The position numbers and the translations under genes were made by a program. Below the pieces are notes generated by a model. The model had not been told where the DNA came from and searched no databases. It saw nothing but the letters and a program-made list of their open reading frames with translations. Shown here in pieces: positions 27,393-38,646 of a stretch of DNA of 64,000 nucleotides; within the stretch, counting starts at the first letter, position 1, and the number at the start of each line of letters is the position of its first letter. This DNA comes from Nocardioides sp. Arc9.136 (lineage in GTDB: Bacteria; Actinomycetota; Actinomycetes; Propionibacteriales; Nocardioidaceae), in assembly GCF_030506255.1 (NCBI RefSeq), contig NZ_CP113431.1, positions 3,049,001 to 3,113,000 of the forward strand, read 5' to 3'.

Positions 27393-28013
27393 CTACGGGC
27401 GACTTCTCCGCGTGTCGGTCGTGGGTTCTTCAACCAGGACCGCACCTGCCACCGGGCGGGCGAGCGCGAGAGCGGCGGTGCCGAGGCCCAGGAGCACCGT
27501 CCCGACGACCCCGCCGGGCGAGAAGATGTGGTCGGTGTGCACCAGCCAGGCACCCGGGAGCAGCAGCACTCCCCCGGCCGCCCGGACGCCGTGCCGGCGC
27601 AGCTGGTCGGCCAGCAGCACGACCACGGTCACGAGGAGGGCCCACGAGCCGACCTCCCCGAGCGGCGTGCCGATCCGGAACAGCAGGCGCACCTCGTCGG
27701 GCCGCGGGACCCCCGGGCCCAGCTCGCGCGTCACCCAGCCGGCGGCGATCCCGCTGACGACGTCGAGGGCGGTGTAGAAGGTGGCGTAGGTGTACGCCGC
27801 CAGCCGGACCAGCCAGGCGACGGCGTCGGTGCGTCGACCGACCAGCGCCGCCAGCGCCAGCCCCACCAGCGGGAAGACCACGAGGCCGGGCAGGTGCACC
27901 CCGAACCAGCGGTCGGCGGTCTCGTAGGACAGGTGGTGGGGGTGGACCAGGCCCACACCGGCCAGCGCGAGGCCCGGGAGCGAGAGCAGCACGGCGTACG
28001 CCCGGCGGTCCAT
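27393..28013 (-). CDS. Polytopic membrane protein of unknown function
   Basis: The 206-residue protein has about five to six hydrophobic helices (AVLLSLPGLALAGVGLV, LVVFPLVGLALAALVG, WALLVTVVVLLADQL, TVLLGLGTAALALARPV). A conserved-looking GVGLVHPHHLSY and LVHTDHIFSPGG contain His that might bind metal. I do not recognise the family. It is divergent from the adenosyltransferase gene. Confidence 0.75.
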   Translation of the reverse strand: MDRRAYAVLLSLPGLALAGVGLVHPHHLSYETADRWFGVHLPGLVVFPLVGLALAALVGRRTDAVAWLVRLAAYTYATFYTALDVVSGIAAGWVTRELGPGVPRPDEVRLLFRIGTPLGEVGSWALLVTVVVLLADQLRRHGVRAAGGVLLLPGAWLVHTDHIFSPGGVVGTVLLGLGTAALALARPVAGAVLVEEPTTDTRRSRP

Positions 28014-28042
28014 GCCGACGACCGTACCGACCGGACGGTGGA

Positions 28043-28048
28043 TAGCCT
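28043..28048 (+). promoter_or_regulatory. -10 element before the adenosyltransferase gene
   Basis: TAGCCT lies 6 bases before the ATG with no ribosome site, again suggesting leaderless transcription. Confidence 0.4.
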
Positions 28049-28054
28049 CCGGTC

Positions 28055-28648
28055 ATGGTCAACCTGACGCGGATCTACACCCGGACCGGCGACGGCGGCG
28101 AGACCCGTCTCGGCGACATGAGCACCACCACCAAGAACGACCTGCGGCTGCACGCCTACGCCGACGTGGACGAGGCCAACGCCCACCTCGGCCTCGCCGT
28201 GGTCCGCGGCGGGCTCGACGAGGACGTCGTCGCGGTCCTCACCCACGTGCAGAACGACCTCTTCGACGTCGGCGCGGACTTCTGCACCCCGGTCGTGCCG
28301 GACCCCGAGTACCCGCCGCTGCGGATCGAGCAGGACTACGTCGACCGGCTCGAGGCCTGGTGCGACCAGTACAACGACGCGCTGCCGGCACTGCGCTCGT
28401 TCATCCTCAACGGCGGCACCGAGGGCGCCGCCCACCTCCACGTCGCCCGGACTGTCGTCCGGCGTGCGGAGCGCTCGGCGTGGGCCGCCTTCGAGGTGCA
28501 CGCGGAGTCGATGAACAAGCTCGCCATCACCTACCTCAACCGGCTCTCGGACCTGCTGTTCATCCTCGCCCGCCACGCCAACCGCCACGAGGGCGACGTG
28601 CTCTGGGTGCCGGGCGGCGAGCGCAGCCGGCCGGGCCGGTCCGACTAG
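28055..28648 (+). CDS. Cob(I)alamin adenosyltransferase, PduO type
   Basis: The 197-residue enzyme makes adenosylcobalamin from cob(I)alamin and ATP. The N-terminal ATP motif IYTRTGDGGETRLGD, then YADVDEANAHLGLA and the C-terminal LNRLSDLLFILARHANRHEGD are standard for the PduO/MMAB family. It provides the cofactor for the B12 mutase encoded 1.2 kb away. Its stop TAG overlaps the stop of the convergent Rdx-type gene (shared CTAG). Confidence 0.94.
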   Translation: MVNLTRIYTRTGDGGETRLGDMSTTTKNDLRLHAYADVDEANAHLGLAVVRGGLDEDVVAVLTHVQNDLFDVGADFCTPVVPDPEYPPLRIEQDYVDRLEAWCDQYNDALPALRSFILNGGTEGAAHLHVARTVVRRAERSAWAAFEVHAESMNKLAITYLNRLSDLLFILARHANRHEGDVLWVPGGERSRPGRSD

Positions 28649-28965
28649 CCGGACCTGTCGCCGGGGTCGCCCGGCTCCTGGCCGGGGCCCTGGTCGGCGT
28701 GGCCGAGCGAGCGTCCCGGGGCGACGAGGTCGCGGACCCGCCGCTTGAGCTCGGTGACCTCGGGGAAGCCGCCGTCGCGCTTGCGGTTCCAGACCGGCTC
28801 GCCGTCGACGTCGACGCGGAAGACGCCACCGGTGGCCGGGACCAGCGCCACCTCGCCGAGCTCCTCGGCGAACGTCGTGAGCAGCTCGCCCTGGTACCAC
28901 TGCGCCCGCAGCAGCCACCGGCACTGCCGGCAGTAGGTGATGGCGACCCGGGGGCGCGAGGTCAC
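28645..28965 (-). CDS. SelT/SelW/SelH (Rdx) family thioredoxin-like protein
   Basis: The 106-residue protein has the Rdx fold with a CxxC redox pair at the N-terminus (ITYCRQCRWLLRAQWYQGEL) and the family's GGVFRVDVDGEPVWNRK. Cys stands in place of selenocysteine. The tail (about 85-106) is Gly/Asp-rich. The GTG start overlaps the MFS stop by four bases (GTGA). Function of this family in bacteria is not established. Confidence 0.88.
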   Translation of the reverse strand: MTSRPRVAITYCRQCRWLLRAQWYQGELLTTFAEELGEVALVPATGGVFRVDVDGEPVWNRKRDGGFPEVTELKRRVRDLVAPGRSLGHADQGPGQEPGDPGDRSG

Positions 28966-30170
28966 CCGGCCTCCCCCGCCGGGACCCGCGGACGTGCGGC
29001 CAGGACGGCGACGGCCGCCGGCACCATCAGCGCCGACACCACGAGGAGCGCGTCCAGGGTGCCGACGTGGTCCCCGAGCAGGCCGAGCAGCGGCGGGCCG
29101 GCGAGGAACGCGCCGTACCCGATGGTGGAGACCACGCTGACCCTGGCCGCGGCCCGGACGGGGTCGTCGGCCGCGGCGCTCATGCCGACCGGGAACCCGA
29201 GCGCCGAGCCCAGGCCCCACACCAGGATGCCGACCGAGACGAGGACGACGTGGCCGCCCAGGACCACGAGCAGGATGCCCGCGCACGCGGCGGCGCAGCT
29301 GGCCCACAGCACCGGCGCCCGGCCGAACCGGTCCAGCAGCACCGGGCCCAGCAGGCGGCCACCGGTCATCGCGGTCACGAACAGCGAGAAGCCGGCCACC
29401 CCGACCCAGTGCTCCGCGCCGTAGCCGTCGATGAGCGCCAGCGCCAGCCAGTCGTTGGCCGACCCCTCGGCGACCGCGAACGCCAGGACCATCACGCCCA
29501 GGGCCAGCAGCCGGGGCTCGGTCCACGCCGACCGCGGCTTCTCGGTGTGCTCGGGCGGCGCCTCGGACGGCAGGAACGTCGCAGCGGCGGGCCAGACCAC
29601 CAGCACCGCGACCAGGCAGCCCGCCACGACGTGGACCGGCATCGGCAGCGAGAGCGCGGTCAGCGGGATGCCGAGCCCCGCTCCCGCGATCGACCCGAAG
29701 GACCAGCCGGCGTGGAAGCGCGGCATCACGGTGCGCCCGAGCCGCCGCTCGACCTCGGCGCCCTCGACGTTCATCGCGACGTCCCAGACCCCGATGCCGA
29801 TGCCGTAGACGAAGAAGGCGACCGCCGTCGCGGGCACCGACTCGAGCACACCCGCGGCCAGGCCGGCGGCGGAGAGCCCCACGGCGCACGCCACGACGCC
29901 GGCGCGGACCACCCGCGAGGCGCCGTACCGCCCGATCAGCCGACCGGTCGCCGGCAGCGCGAGGATCGAGCCGATCGAGATCGCGAGCAGCAGCAGGCCG
30001 AGCGCGGCATTGTCGAGGTCGAGGTGCTCGCGGATGTCGGGCAGCCGGGCCACCAGCGTGGCGAAGAGGAAGCCGTTGAGGCCGAAGGCCAGCCCCACCG
30101 AGTTGCGCGTGCGCAGGAGTGCGGGGTCGGTCGGTCCGGTGGGGGCGGGGGGCGTCGAGGTGTCAGCCAC
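28962..30170 (-). CDS. MFS transporter
   Basis: This 402-residue protein has about twelve membrane helices and MFS loop motifs (GRLIGRYGASRVVRAG; LLDRFGRAPVLW). GVWDVAMNVEGAEVERRLGR resembles the FucP/YbjJ-like subgroup. The GTG start overlaps the end of the DUF2550 gene by eight bases, and its stop overlaps the Rdx-type gene start, so the three are one operon. Substrate unknown. Confidence 0.87.
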   Translation of the reverse strand: MADTSTPPAPTGPTDPALLRTRNSVGLAFGLNGFLFATLVARLPDIREHLDLDNAALGLLLLAISIGSILALPATGRLIGRYGASRVVRAGVVACAVGLSAAGLAAGVLESVPATAVAFFVYGIGIGVWDVAMNVEGAEVERRLGRTVMPRFHAGWSFGSIAGAGLGIPLTALSLPMPVHVVAGCLVAVLVVWPAAATFLPSEAPPEHTEKPRSAWTEPRLLALGVMVLAFAVAEGSANDWLALALIDGYGAEHWVGVAGFSLFVTAMTGGRLLGPVLLDRFGRAPVLWASCAAACAGILLVVLGGHVVLVSVGILVWGLGSALGFPVGMSAAADDPVRAAARVSVVSTIGYGAFLAGPPLLGLLGDHVGTLDALLVVSALMVPAAVAVLAARPRVPAGEAG

Positions 30171-30606
30171 GGGTCCAGTCGGTGCCAGGAGGTCGGGCCT
30201 CGAGCCAGGCCTGGAAGCCGGTCAGTGAGGCGGGGCTCATCGCCAGCTCCACCTCGCCCTCGCGGGTGTGGCAGGAGATGACGACGTGGTCGGGGTAGAG
30301 CGACATCTGCTCGGGCCCCTCGGGCTCGCGCCGCCCGTCGTAGGCCATCTCGTCGCGCTGCCAGCACCGCTTCGGCCGGGGCGAGAGGGAGAAGATGCGG
30401 AACCACTCCAACGTCTCGCCGGAGTAGCGCCCGAGCCCGAGAAGCCAACCGCGTCCGGCCCTCTCGGACCGGACGCGGTGGCTGAGCTCGAAGGTGCCCC
30501 CGTTGCGGGAGAGCACCCGGCGGCGCACGATCAGGGCGACGCCGTAGAGCAGGACGAGCAGGAGCAGCAGGCCGGCTGCGTCGAGCAGCCACTGCCACAC
30601 CGGCAT
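30163..30606 (-). CDS. DUF2550 membrane-anchored protein
   Basis: The 147-residue protein has one N-terminal membrane helix (LLDAAGLLLLLVLLYGVALI) and a soluble domain (RGWLLGLGRYSGETLEWFRIFSLSPRP read as short motifs GRYSGETLEW and FSLSPRPKR). DUF2550 genes lie directly after atpC in many actinobacteria, as here. Role unknown. Confidence 0.85.
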   Translation of the reverse strand: MPVWQWLLDAAGLLLLLVLLYGVALIVRRRVLSRNGGTFELSHRVRSERAGRGWLLGLGRYSGETLEWFRIFSLSPRPKRCWQRDEMAYDGRREPEGPEQMSLYPDHVVISCHTREGEVELAMSPASLTGFQAWLEARPPGTDWTRG

Positions 30607-30694
30607 CTGGTCCCCTTTCCCTACGAAGTGCCGTCACCCTAGCGGGCGGCGACGGCGGGACAGGTGCCGGGTCGTGCAGGTCGTACGACGGGCC

Positions 30695-31087
30695 TCAGCG
30701 GGCCCGCTCGACGGCGCGGATCCGCGCCTCGGCCCGGCGGACGCGGCGCTCGGCCTCGTCCTCCGCGCCGACGAGGCCACGGGCCTCGTCGAGCTCGGCG
30801 CGCGCCTGGTCGACGTCCACCTCCGAGGCGAGCACGGCCCGCTCGGAGAGGATCGAGACCCGGTCAGCCGCGACGGAGAGGAACCCGCCGTCGACCGCCG
30901 CGACGACGACGTCGCCGCCGGTCTCGGCGATCTCGACGACCGCGTCGGTGAGCAGGGAGAGCATCGGCGCGTGACCGCGCAGCACGCCGACGTCCCCCTC
31001 CACCGTGCGGGCGATGACCATGGTGGCCTCGCCGGACCAGACCGTGCGGTCGGCCGCGACGAGCTCCACCGTGAGGTTCTCAGCCAT
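30695..31087 (-). CDS. atpC: ATP synthase F1 subunit epsilon
   Basis: The 130-residue epsilon subunit has the beta-sandwich N-terminal half (VARTVEGDVGVLRGHAPMLS region) and a C-terminal helical pair (VDQARAELDEARGLV). It links rotor to c-ring and can inhibit ATP hydrolysis. It is the last subunit gene, 10 bases after atpD. Confidence 0.95.
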   Translation of the reverse strand: MAENLTVELVAADRTVWSGEATMVIARTVEGDVGVLRGHAPMLSLLTDAVVEIAETGGDVVVAAVDGGFLSVAADRVSILSERAVLASEVDVDQARAELDEARGLVGAEDEAERRVRRAEARIRAVERAR

Positions 31088-31097
31088 CGTCAGGTCC

Positions 31098-33490
<2,393 letters not shown>

Positions 33491-33493
33491 GCG

Positions 33494-35131
33494 TCAGCCC
33501 CGCTTCTGCTTGACGATCTGCTCCTGGTCCTCGTCCTCGAGCGCCTCGGCCGCAGCCTCGTGGCCGACCTTGATCGACCCGCCCTCGGAGGTCTCGAACT
33601 GGTCGAGGAAGGAGGTGTAGGCGCCCTCGACCGCGGAGGCCGTGTCGTCCTCGAACTTCAGGGACTCACGGATCGCGCTGAGGATGCCCTCGTGGGAGCG
33701 GCGCAGGTAGTCGAGGAACTCGCGCTCGAAGCGCAGCACGTCGTCGACCGGGACGCGGTCGAGGCGACCGGTCGTGCCGAGCCACAGGGAGACGGTCATC
33801 TCCTCGACCGGGTACGGCGAGTAGGCCGGCTGCTTGAGCAGCGCCATCAGGCGCTGGCCGCGGTCGAGCTGCTGGCGCGAGGCCGCGTCGAGGTCGGAGG
33901 CGAACATCGCGAACGCCTCCATCGCGCGGAACTGCGCGAGGTCGACCTTGAGCGATCCGGTGACGGCCTTGAGCGCCTTGGTCATCGCCGCACCACCCAC
34001 GCGGGAGACCGAGACGCCGACGTCGATCGCCGGGCGCTGGTTCGCGGCGAAGAGGTCCGACTGCAGGAAGATCTGGCCGTCGGTGATGGAGATGACGTTG
34101 GTCGGGATGAACGCCGACACGTCGTTGGCCTTGGTCTCCACCATCGGAAGACCCGTCATCGAGCCGGCACCGAGGTCGTCGGAGAGCTTGGCGCAGCGCT
34201 CGAGCAGGCGGCTGTGCAGGTAGAACACGTCACCCGGGTAGGCCTCGCGGCCCGGCGGGCGGCGCAGCAGCAGCGACACGGCGCGGTAGGCCTCGGCCTG
34301 CTTGGTCAGGTCGTCGAAGACGATGAGGACGTGCTTGCCGTCGTACATCCAGTGCTGGCCGATGGCCGAGCCGGTGTACGGAGCGAGGTACTTGAAGCCC
34401 GCGCTGTCCGACGCCGGCGAGGCGACGATCGTGGTGTACTCCAGCGCGCCGGCCTCCTCGAGGGCGCCACGCACGGAGGCGATGGTCGAGCCCTTCTGGC
34501 CGACGGCGACGTAGATGCAGCGGACCTGCTTGCTCGGGTCGCCGGTCTCCCAGTACTGCTTCTGGTTGATGATCGTGTCGATCGCGACCGTGGTCTTGCC
34601 GGTCGCGCGGTCGCCGATGATCAGCTGGCGCTGGCCGCGGCCGATCGGGGTCAGCGAGTCGATCGCCTTGATGCCGGTGGCGAGCGGCTCGTGCACCGAC
34701 TTGCGCTGCATCACCGAGGGCGCCTGCAGCTCGAGGGCGCGGCGGCCCGAGGTCTCGATGTCGCCGAGGCCGTCGATCGGGTTGCCCAGCGGGTCCACGA
34801 CGCGGCCGAGGTAGCCCTCGCCGACGGGGACCGAGAGGACCTCGCCGGTCCGGCGGACCGTCTGGCCCTCCTCGATCTTGTCGAAGTCACCGAGGATGAC
34901 GACGCCGATCTCGCGGGCGTCGAGGTTCAGGGCGAGGCCCAGGGTGCCGTCCTCGAACTGCAGCAGCTCGTTGGCCATGGCCGACGGGAGCCCGCTGACG
35001 CGCGCGATGCCGTCGCCGGCCTCCGCCACGAGGCCGACCTCTTCGCGGCTGGCTGCCTCGGGCTGGTAGTCGGCGACGTACTTCTGCAGCGCGTCGCGGA
35101 TCTCCTCCGGACGGATGGAGAGCTCCGTCAT
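33494..35131 (-). CDS. atpA: ATP synthase F1 subunit alpha
   Basis: The 545-residue regulatory subunit has the P-loop GDRATGKT (173-180) and family motifs such as [16 protein letters not shown] and [20 protein letters not shown] (shown in part). The C-terminus is extended by an acidic tail (about 520-545), as in mycobacterial alpha subunits, where the extension limits ATP hydrolysis. Confidence 0.97.
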   Translation of the reverse strand: MTELSIRPEEIRDALQKYVADYQPEAASREEVGLVAEAGDGIARVSGLPSAMANELLQFEDGTLGLALNLDAREIGVVILGDFDKIEEGQTVRRTGEVLSVPVGEGYLGRVVDPLGNPIDGLGDIETSGRRALELQAPSVMQRKSVHEPLATGIKAIDSLTPIGRGQRQLIIGDRATGKTTVAIDTIINQKQYWETGDPSKQVRCIYVAVGQKGSTIASVRGALEEAGALEYTTIVASPASDSAGFKYLAPYTGSAIGQHWMYDGKHVLIVFDDLTKQAEAYRAVSLLLRRPPGREAYPGDVFYLHSRLLERCAKLSDDLGAGSMTGLPMVETKANDVSAFIPTNVISITDGQIFLQSDLFAANQRPAIDVGVSVSRVGGAAMTKALKAVTGSLKVDLAQFRAMEAFAMFASDLDAASRQQLDRGQRLMALLKQPAYSPYPVEEMTVSLWLGTTGRLDRVPVDDVLRFEREFLDYLRRSHEGILSAIRESLKFEDDTASAVEGAYTSFLDQFETSEGGSIKVGHEAAAEALEDEDQEQIVKQKRG

Positions 35132-35175
35132 CTCGGTTCCTTCTCTCTTGTCTCTTCGTGAAGTGCGGGGGTGGG

Positions 35176-35994
35176 TCAGCCGGCGAGTCGACGACGGGCG
35201 TCGTCGAGCCGGCTGGACACGGTGCCGTCGATGACGTCGTCACCGATCTCGACGCGGATCCCGCCGAGGACCGCGGGGTCCACGAGCAGGTTGAGGTGCA
35301 CGGGCCGTCCGTACTGCTGGTGGAGCGCCGCGGCGAGCCGGTCGCGCTCACCGTCGGTCAGGTCGCGGGCCACACGGACCGTGGCCACGCCCTGGCCGTG
35401 GGCCTCGGCCGCCACCTTCTGGTACTCCGCGAGCGCAGCGCCCACCGTGCGGTGGGTGCCGGCCAGCGACTGGATGGCCAGTGCGACCGTCGCGGGGAGG
35501 GCCTTGCCCTCCAGCAGCGACCGCACGAGCCCGGCCTTGGCCTCCAGCGTACGCGCCGGGTCCGACAGCGCGTCCCGCAGCGCGGGGTTGTCCTTGACCG
35601 TCTGGGCGAAGGAGAACAGCTCGTCGGAGAGGCGACCGGCCTGGTCGCCGGCCGAGCGGACGGCAGCGACGACGCCGAGGTGCTCGAGCGCGTTCGGCAG
35701 GTCACCGGTGGAGATCCACCGGCGCGAGACCGCGGCGCGGACGACCACCAGGGTCGCGTCGGACACCTTGCCCCCGAGGACCTGCCCGACGAGGCCGGTC
35801 TTGGCCTCTGCCGGGAGGGACACGTCGGTGAGGAACCGGCGCAGGGCGCCCTCGGACCGCAGGGTCTGCGACACCGAGAACAGGTCGCCGGCGACGACTG
35901 CCGCGGACTCCGAGGAGCCCGAGACAGCACCACCGAGCTCGTCGACGAGCGCGGCCAGCGACTCTGCCGAGGCGCCGCGGAACGAGGCGGACAT
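35176..35994 (-). CDS. atpH: ATP synthase F1 subunit delta (long actinobacterial form)
   Basis: The 272-residue stator subunit is about 90 residues longer than the E. coli protein, as is common in actinobacteria. The C-terminal delta domain ends with [20 protein letters not shown], the family signature. It joins the b stalk to the F1 head. Confidence 0.94.
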   Translation of the reverse strand: MSASFRGASAESLAALVDELGGAVSGSSESAAVVAGDLFSVSQTLRSEGALRRFLTDVSLPAEAKTGLVGQVLGGKVSDATLVVVRAAVSRRWISTGDLPNALEHLGVVAAVRSAGDQAGRLSDELFSFAQTVKDNPALRDALSDPARTLEAKAGLVRSLLEGKALPATVALAIQSLAGTHRTVGAALAEYQKVAAEAHGQGVATVRVARDLTDGERDRLAAALHQQYGRPVHLNLLVDPAVLGGIRVEIGDDVIDGTVSSRLDDARRRLAG

Positions 35995-36007
35995 CAGTGC
36001 TCCCCCA

Positions 36008-36574
36008 TCAGTTCCGGCCCGGCGTGCCGGCCTCGAGGTCGGCGAGGAAGCGGTCGACGACGCGGCGCTGGCGGTCGTCGTCGTCGAGGGACTCCCCGAC
36101 GATGCGGCCGGCCAGCGAGGTCGCGAGGGTGCCGACCTCGGCGCGGAGCGAGGTGACCGCCTGCTGGCGCTCCGCCTCGATCTGGGCCTTGCCGTGCTCG
36201 ACGATGCGGGTGGACTCGGCCTGGGCCTGCTCCCGCATCTCGGCGATGATCGCCGCCCCCTGCTCGCGCGCCTCCTCGCGGATCCGCGCAGCCTCGTGCC
36301 GGGCGTCGCCGAGCTGCTTCTCGAGCTCGGCGAGCTTGGCGTCGGCCTCCGCCTGCTTGGTCTCGGCCGCGGCGAGGCCGCCCTCGATCGCCTTGGTGCG
36401 CTCGGCGTAGGTCGTCTCGAACGCCGGCACGACGAACTTCTTCACGAGGAAGAAGAGGATCGCGAAGACGACGAGCGACAGGACGAGCTCGATCGGGTGC
36501 GGGATGAGCGGGTTGAGCTCGTGCTCCTCCCCCTCGGCGGCCCTCACCACCATGGAGGTCACAAGTGCTTGCAT
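36008..36574 (-). CDS. atpF: ATP synthase Fo subunit b
   Basis: The 188-residue protein has one membrane helix (about 28-50; IELVLSLVVFAILFFLVKKF) and a long Ala/Glu-rich coiled coil to the C-terminus. It forms the peripheral stalk. It lies between atpE and atpH, 13 bases before atpH. Confidence 0.95.
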   Translation of the reverse strand: MQALVTSMVVRAAEGEEHELNPLIPHPIELVLSLVVFAILFFLVKKFVVPAFETTYAERTKAIEGGLAAAETKQAEADAKLAELEKQLGDARHEAARIREEAREQGAAIIAEMREQAQAESTRIVEHGKAQIEAERQQAVTSLRAEVGTLATSLAGRIVGESLDDDDRQRRVVDRFLADLEAGTPGRN

Positions 36575-36611
36575 GCCAGGTCCTTCCGGGTCCTACAGGC
36601 GGAGGGCGTGA

Positions 36612-36830
36612 TCAGCTGAGGACGAACGCGAGGGCGATGCCGATGATGGCGAGCGCCTCGGCGAGAGCGAAGCCGAGGATCGCGATCGACTGCAGGCGGC
36701 TCTGGGCCTCCGGCTGACGGGCCACGCCGGCGATGTAGGCCGCGAAGATCAGACCGATACCGATACCGGGGCCGATGGCCGCGAGGCCGTAGCCGATCAT
36801 GTTGAGCGAGCCGTTCAGAGTGCCTTCCAC
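36612..36830 (-). CDS. atpE: ATP synthase Fo subunit c
   Basis: The 72-residue hairpin has two membrane helices joined by the loop RQPE (38-41). The proton-binding acid is Glu58 in [10 protein letters not shown]. No sodium-binding residues are seen around it, so the ring is probably proton-driven. GTG start with AAGGAAG before it. Confidence 0.97.
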   Translation of the reverse strand: MEGTLNGSLNMIGYGLAAIGPGIGIGLIFAAYIAGVARQPEAQSRLQSIAILGFALAEALAIIGIALAFVLS

Positions 36831-36926
36831 GGCAATCTTCCTTTCGGTGTGTTCCTGCTACTAACTCGGGTGGTGCTGGTCAGGGGTGCTGCTGGCTGAG
36901 CGAGGTGCGTGCGGCGGGGCCGCTGC

Positions 36927-37748
36927 TCAGTGCTCGTCCGCGATCGCGCCACTGATGTACATGGCGTTGAGCAGGACGAAGACGTAGGCCTGGAGGAACT
37001 GGATCAGGATCTCCAGGAAGGCGACCGCGATGAAGAGCAGCCACGCGATGATGCCGACCGGGGCGTACTGGATCGCCATCTCGGTCACGAGGTACTCGCC
37101 GCCGAGAGCGAAGAGGATCAGCAGCAGGTGGCCGGCGAACATGTTCGCGAAGAGTCGCAGCGCCAGGGTGACCGGGCGGACCAGGATGTTGGACATGAAC
37201 TCGAGCGGCACGAGCAGGATCAGCATCGGGCCGCCGATGCCGGCCGGGACCGACTGCAGCTTGAAGTAGCCGACGAAGCCGTGCTTGCGGATGCCGGCGA
37301 CGTTGTAGACGACCCAGCTGAGCAGGGCCAGCGAGTAGACCATCCCGGAACGGGAGAACGTCGGGAACTGCAGGAGCGGGATCGACGCGAAGAGGTTGTT
37401 CAGCAGGATGAAGAAGAACAACGAGAAGAGGTACGGCGTGTACTTCTGGAAGTCGTGGCTGCCGATGATGTCGCGGCTGAGGGAGTTGCGGACGAAGCCG
37501 TACGCCTCCTCGCCCACGAACTGCAGCTTCCCGGGCACCATCGCGCGCTTGGCCGAGGCGACCTTGAAGAAAGCGAAGACCAGGACGGCCGCCAGGACCA
37601 GCTGGAGCATCGGCTTCGTGACACCGAGCACCGCCTCCTGACCGAGGAAGTCCATCGTCGAGCCGCCGCCGATGGCGGGGAGGTCGAAGTCGGCCGGTCC
37701 GGGCGGGGTGAACCCGTCTGCGGAACGCACCACGGCTGCGACGTTCAC
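36927..37748 (-). CDS. atpB: ATP synthase Fo subunit a
   Basis: The 273-residue membrane subunit holds the essential Arg198 in ALRLFANMFAGHLLL and five or six helices, with the proton half-channels. The GTG at 37748 has a strong AGGAG site; upstream residues of the open frame look unlike the family, so they were left out. Confidence 0.95.
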   Translation of the reverse strand: MNVAAVVRSADGFTPPGPADFDLPAIGGGSTMDFLGQEAVLGVTKPMLQLVLAAVLVFAFFKVASAKRAMVPGKLQFVGEEAYGFVRNSLSRDIIGSHDFQKYTPYLFSLFFFILLNNLFASIPLLQFPTFSRSGMVYSLALLSWVVYNVAGIRKHGFVGYFKLQSVPAGIGGPMLILLVPLEFMSNILVRPVTLALRLFANMFAGHLLLILFALGGEYLVTEMAIQYAPVGIIAWLLFIAVAFLEILIQFLQAYVFVLLNAMYISGAIADEH

Positions 37749-37758
37749 CAGTTCTCCT

Positions 37759-38013
37759 CTACTTGTCGTGCGACTGCTCGTGCGGCTGGTCGTCCGGCCG
37801 GGCACGGTTGAAACGAGCGAAGGTCATGTAGATCCCGAGCGTGGCACCGATCAGGATGCCGACAGCAACGAGGAAGGTCGTGCCGAGCCACCGGTCTGCG
37901 AGCCACCCCAGGACGCCGTACACCGCGACGCCCGAGACCATGTAGCCGAAGGCGTGCCACGGATCGCCCTTCGGGCCGTCCTGAGGAACAGCTGGTTGGT
38001 CCTGCTGACTCAT
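37759..38013 (-). CDS. AtpZ/AtpI-like ATP synthase accessory membrane protein
   Basis: The 84-residue protein has two membrane helices (AFGYMVSGVAVYGVLGWLAD; TTFLVAVGILIGATLGIY) of the AtpZ/AtpI (F0F1 assembly) kind. It lies 10 bases before atpB. Such proteins assist c-ring assembly or magnesium uptake in other bacteria. Confidence 0.85.
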   Translation of the reverse strand: MSQQDQPAVPQDGPKGDPWHAFGYMVSGVAVYGVLGWLADRWLGTTFLVAVGILIGATLGIYMTFARFNRARPDDQPHEQSHDK

Positions 38014-38043
38014 GGCGCCCCGGACGATAGCAGGGTCGGGTAG

Positions 38044-38574
38044 TCATCGATCACACCCGGGCTGCGAGGTGGTCAGGGTGGCCTCACCCGGGGCCTCCCC
38101 GGCGGCGCCGGCGCCCGTGGCACCGTCGCCCGCGGAGAGGTCGTAGACCGGGATCCGCACCCTGGACGCGAGCGCCACCTGAACGAAGGTCCAGGCGAGC
38201 GCGCCGCAGATGACGGCCCCCGCGAGCCACCCCCGCGACAGCGTGTCGTCGACCGCGCCCGAGGCGTCGAGCGCCGAGAGCACGACCAGGACGACCAGCA
38301 GCTGCAGGGCGTAGGTCAGCAGCGCCACGACCAGCGAGGCCGCGGGCAACAGACCCGCCACGGCGTGCACCGTCGCGGAGCCGAAGGCGAAGACGACGAC
38401 CACCAGCGCGCTGCCGACGAGAGCGCCGTACGCTGCGGGGCTGCCGTCGACCAGGGCGCCCACCGCCGCGGCGGCGAGGCCGGCGACGACGGTCCCGAGC
38501 GCGGCCCCGAGGAGCACCGCCGTCCCACCGTCACGGCGGGTCCTGGCGGTCTCGCGCGGTGTCTCGGTCGTCAT
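38044..38574 (-). CDS. AtpI-like (ATP synthase protein I) membrane protein
   Basis: The 176-residue protein has four membrane helices (for example AVLLGAALGTVVAGLAAAAV and LVVALLTYALQLLVVLVVLS) and a Gly/Ala-rich C-terminal tail. Position at the head of the atp operon and the helix pattern fit the ATP synthase I family. It is 30 bases before the AtpZ-like gene. Confidence 0.75.
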   Translation of the reverse strand: MTTETPRETARTRRDGGTAVLLGAALGTVVAGLAAAAVGALVDGSPAAYGALVGSALVVVVFAFGSATVHAVAGLLPAASLVVALLTYALQLLVVLVVLSALDASGAVDDTLSRGWLAGAVICGALAWTFVQVALASRVRIPVYDLSAGDGATGAGAAGEAPGEATLTTSQPGCDR

Positions 38575-38630
38575 CTCGGCGGCCGTTCTGGGAGGGGTTC
38601 GTCGCGGTCGTCAGCGGCCCGGGGGCCGCT

Positions 38631-38646
38631 CGTGAAAACTATCACA
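38631..38646 (-). promoter_or_regulatory. CRP/GlxR-like site upstream of the atp operon
   Basis: On the gene strand the site is TGTGATAGTTTTCACG, which equals the cyclic-AMP-receptor-type consensus TGTGA-N6-TCACA except for the last base. It overlaps the stop codon of the upstream transferase gene and lies 57-72 bases before the AtpI-like start. GlxR is known to act on the atp operon in Corynebacterium glutamicum; here the link is inference. Confidence 0.6.

Noticed and set aside
26882-28054. Cobalamin riboswitch near the B12-related genes
   Set aside because: No B12-box-like conserved sequence was seen in the gaps before ecm or the adenosyltransferase; both appear leaderless.
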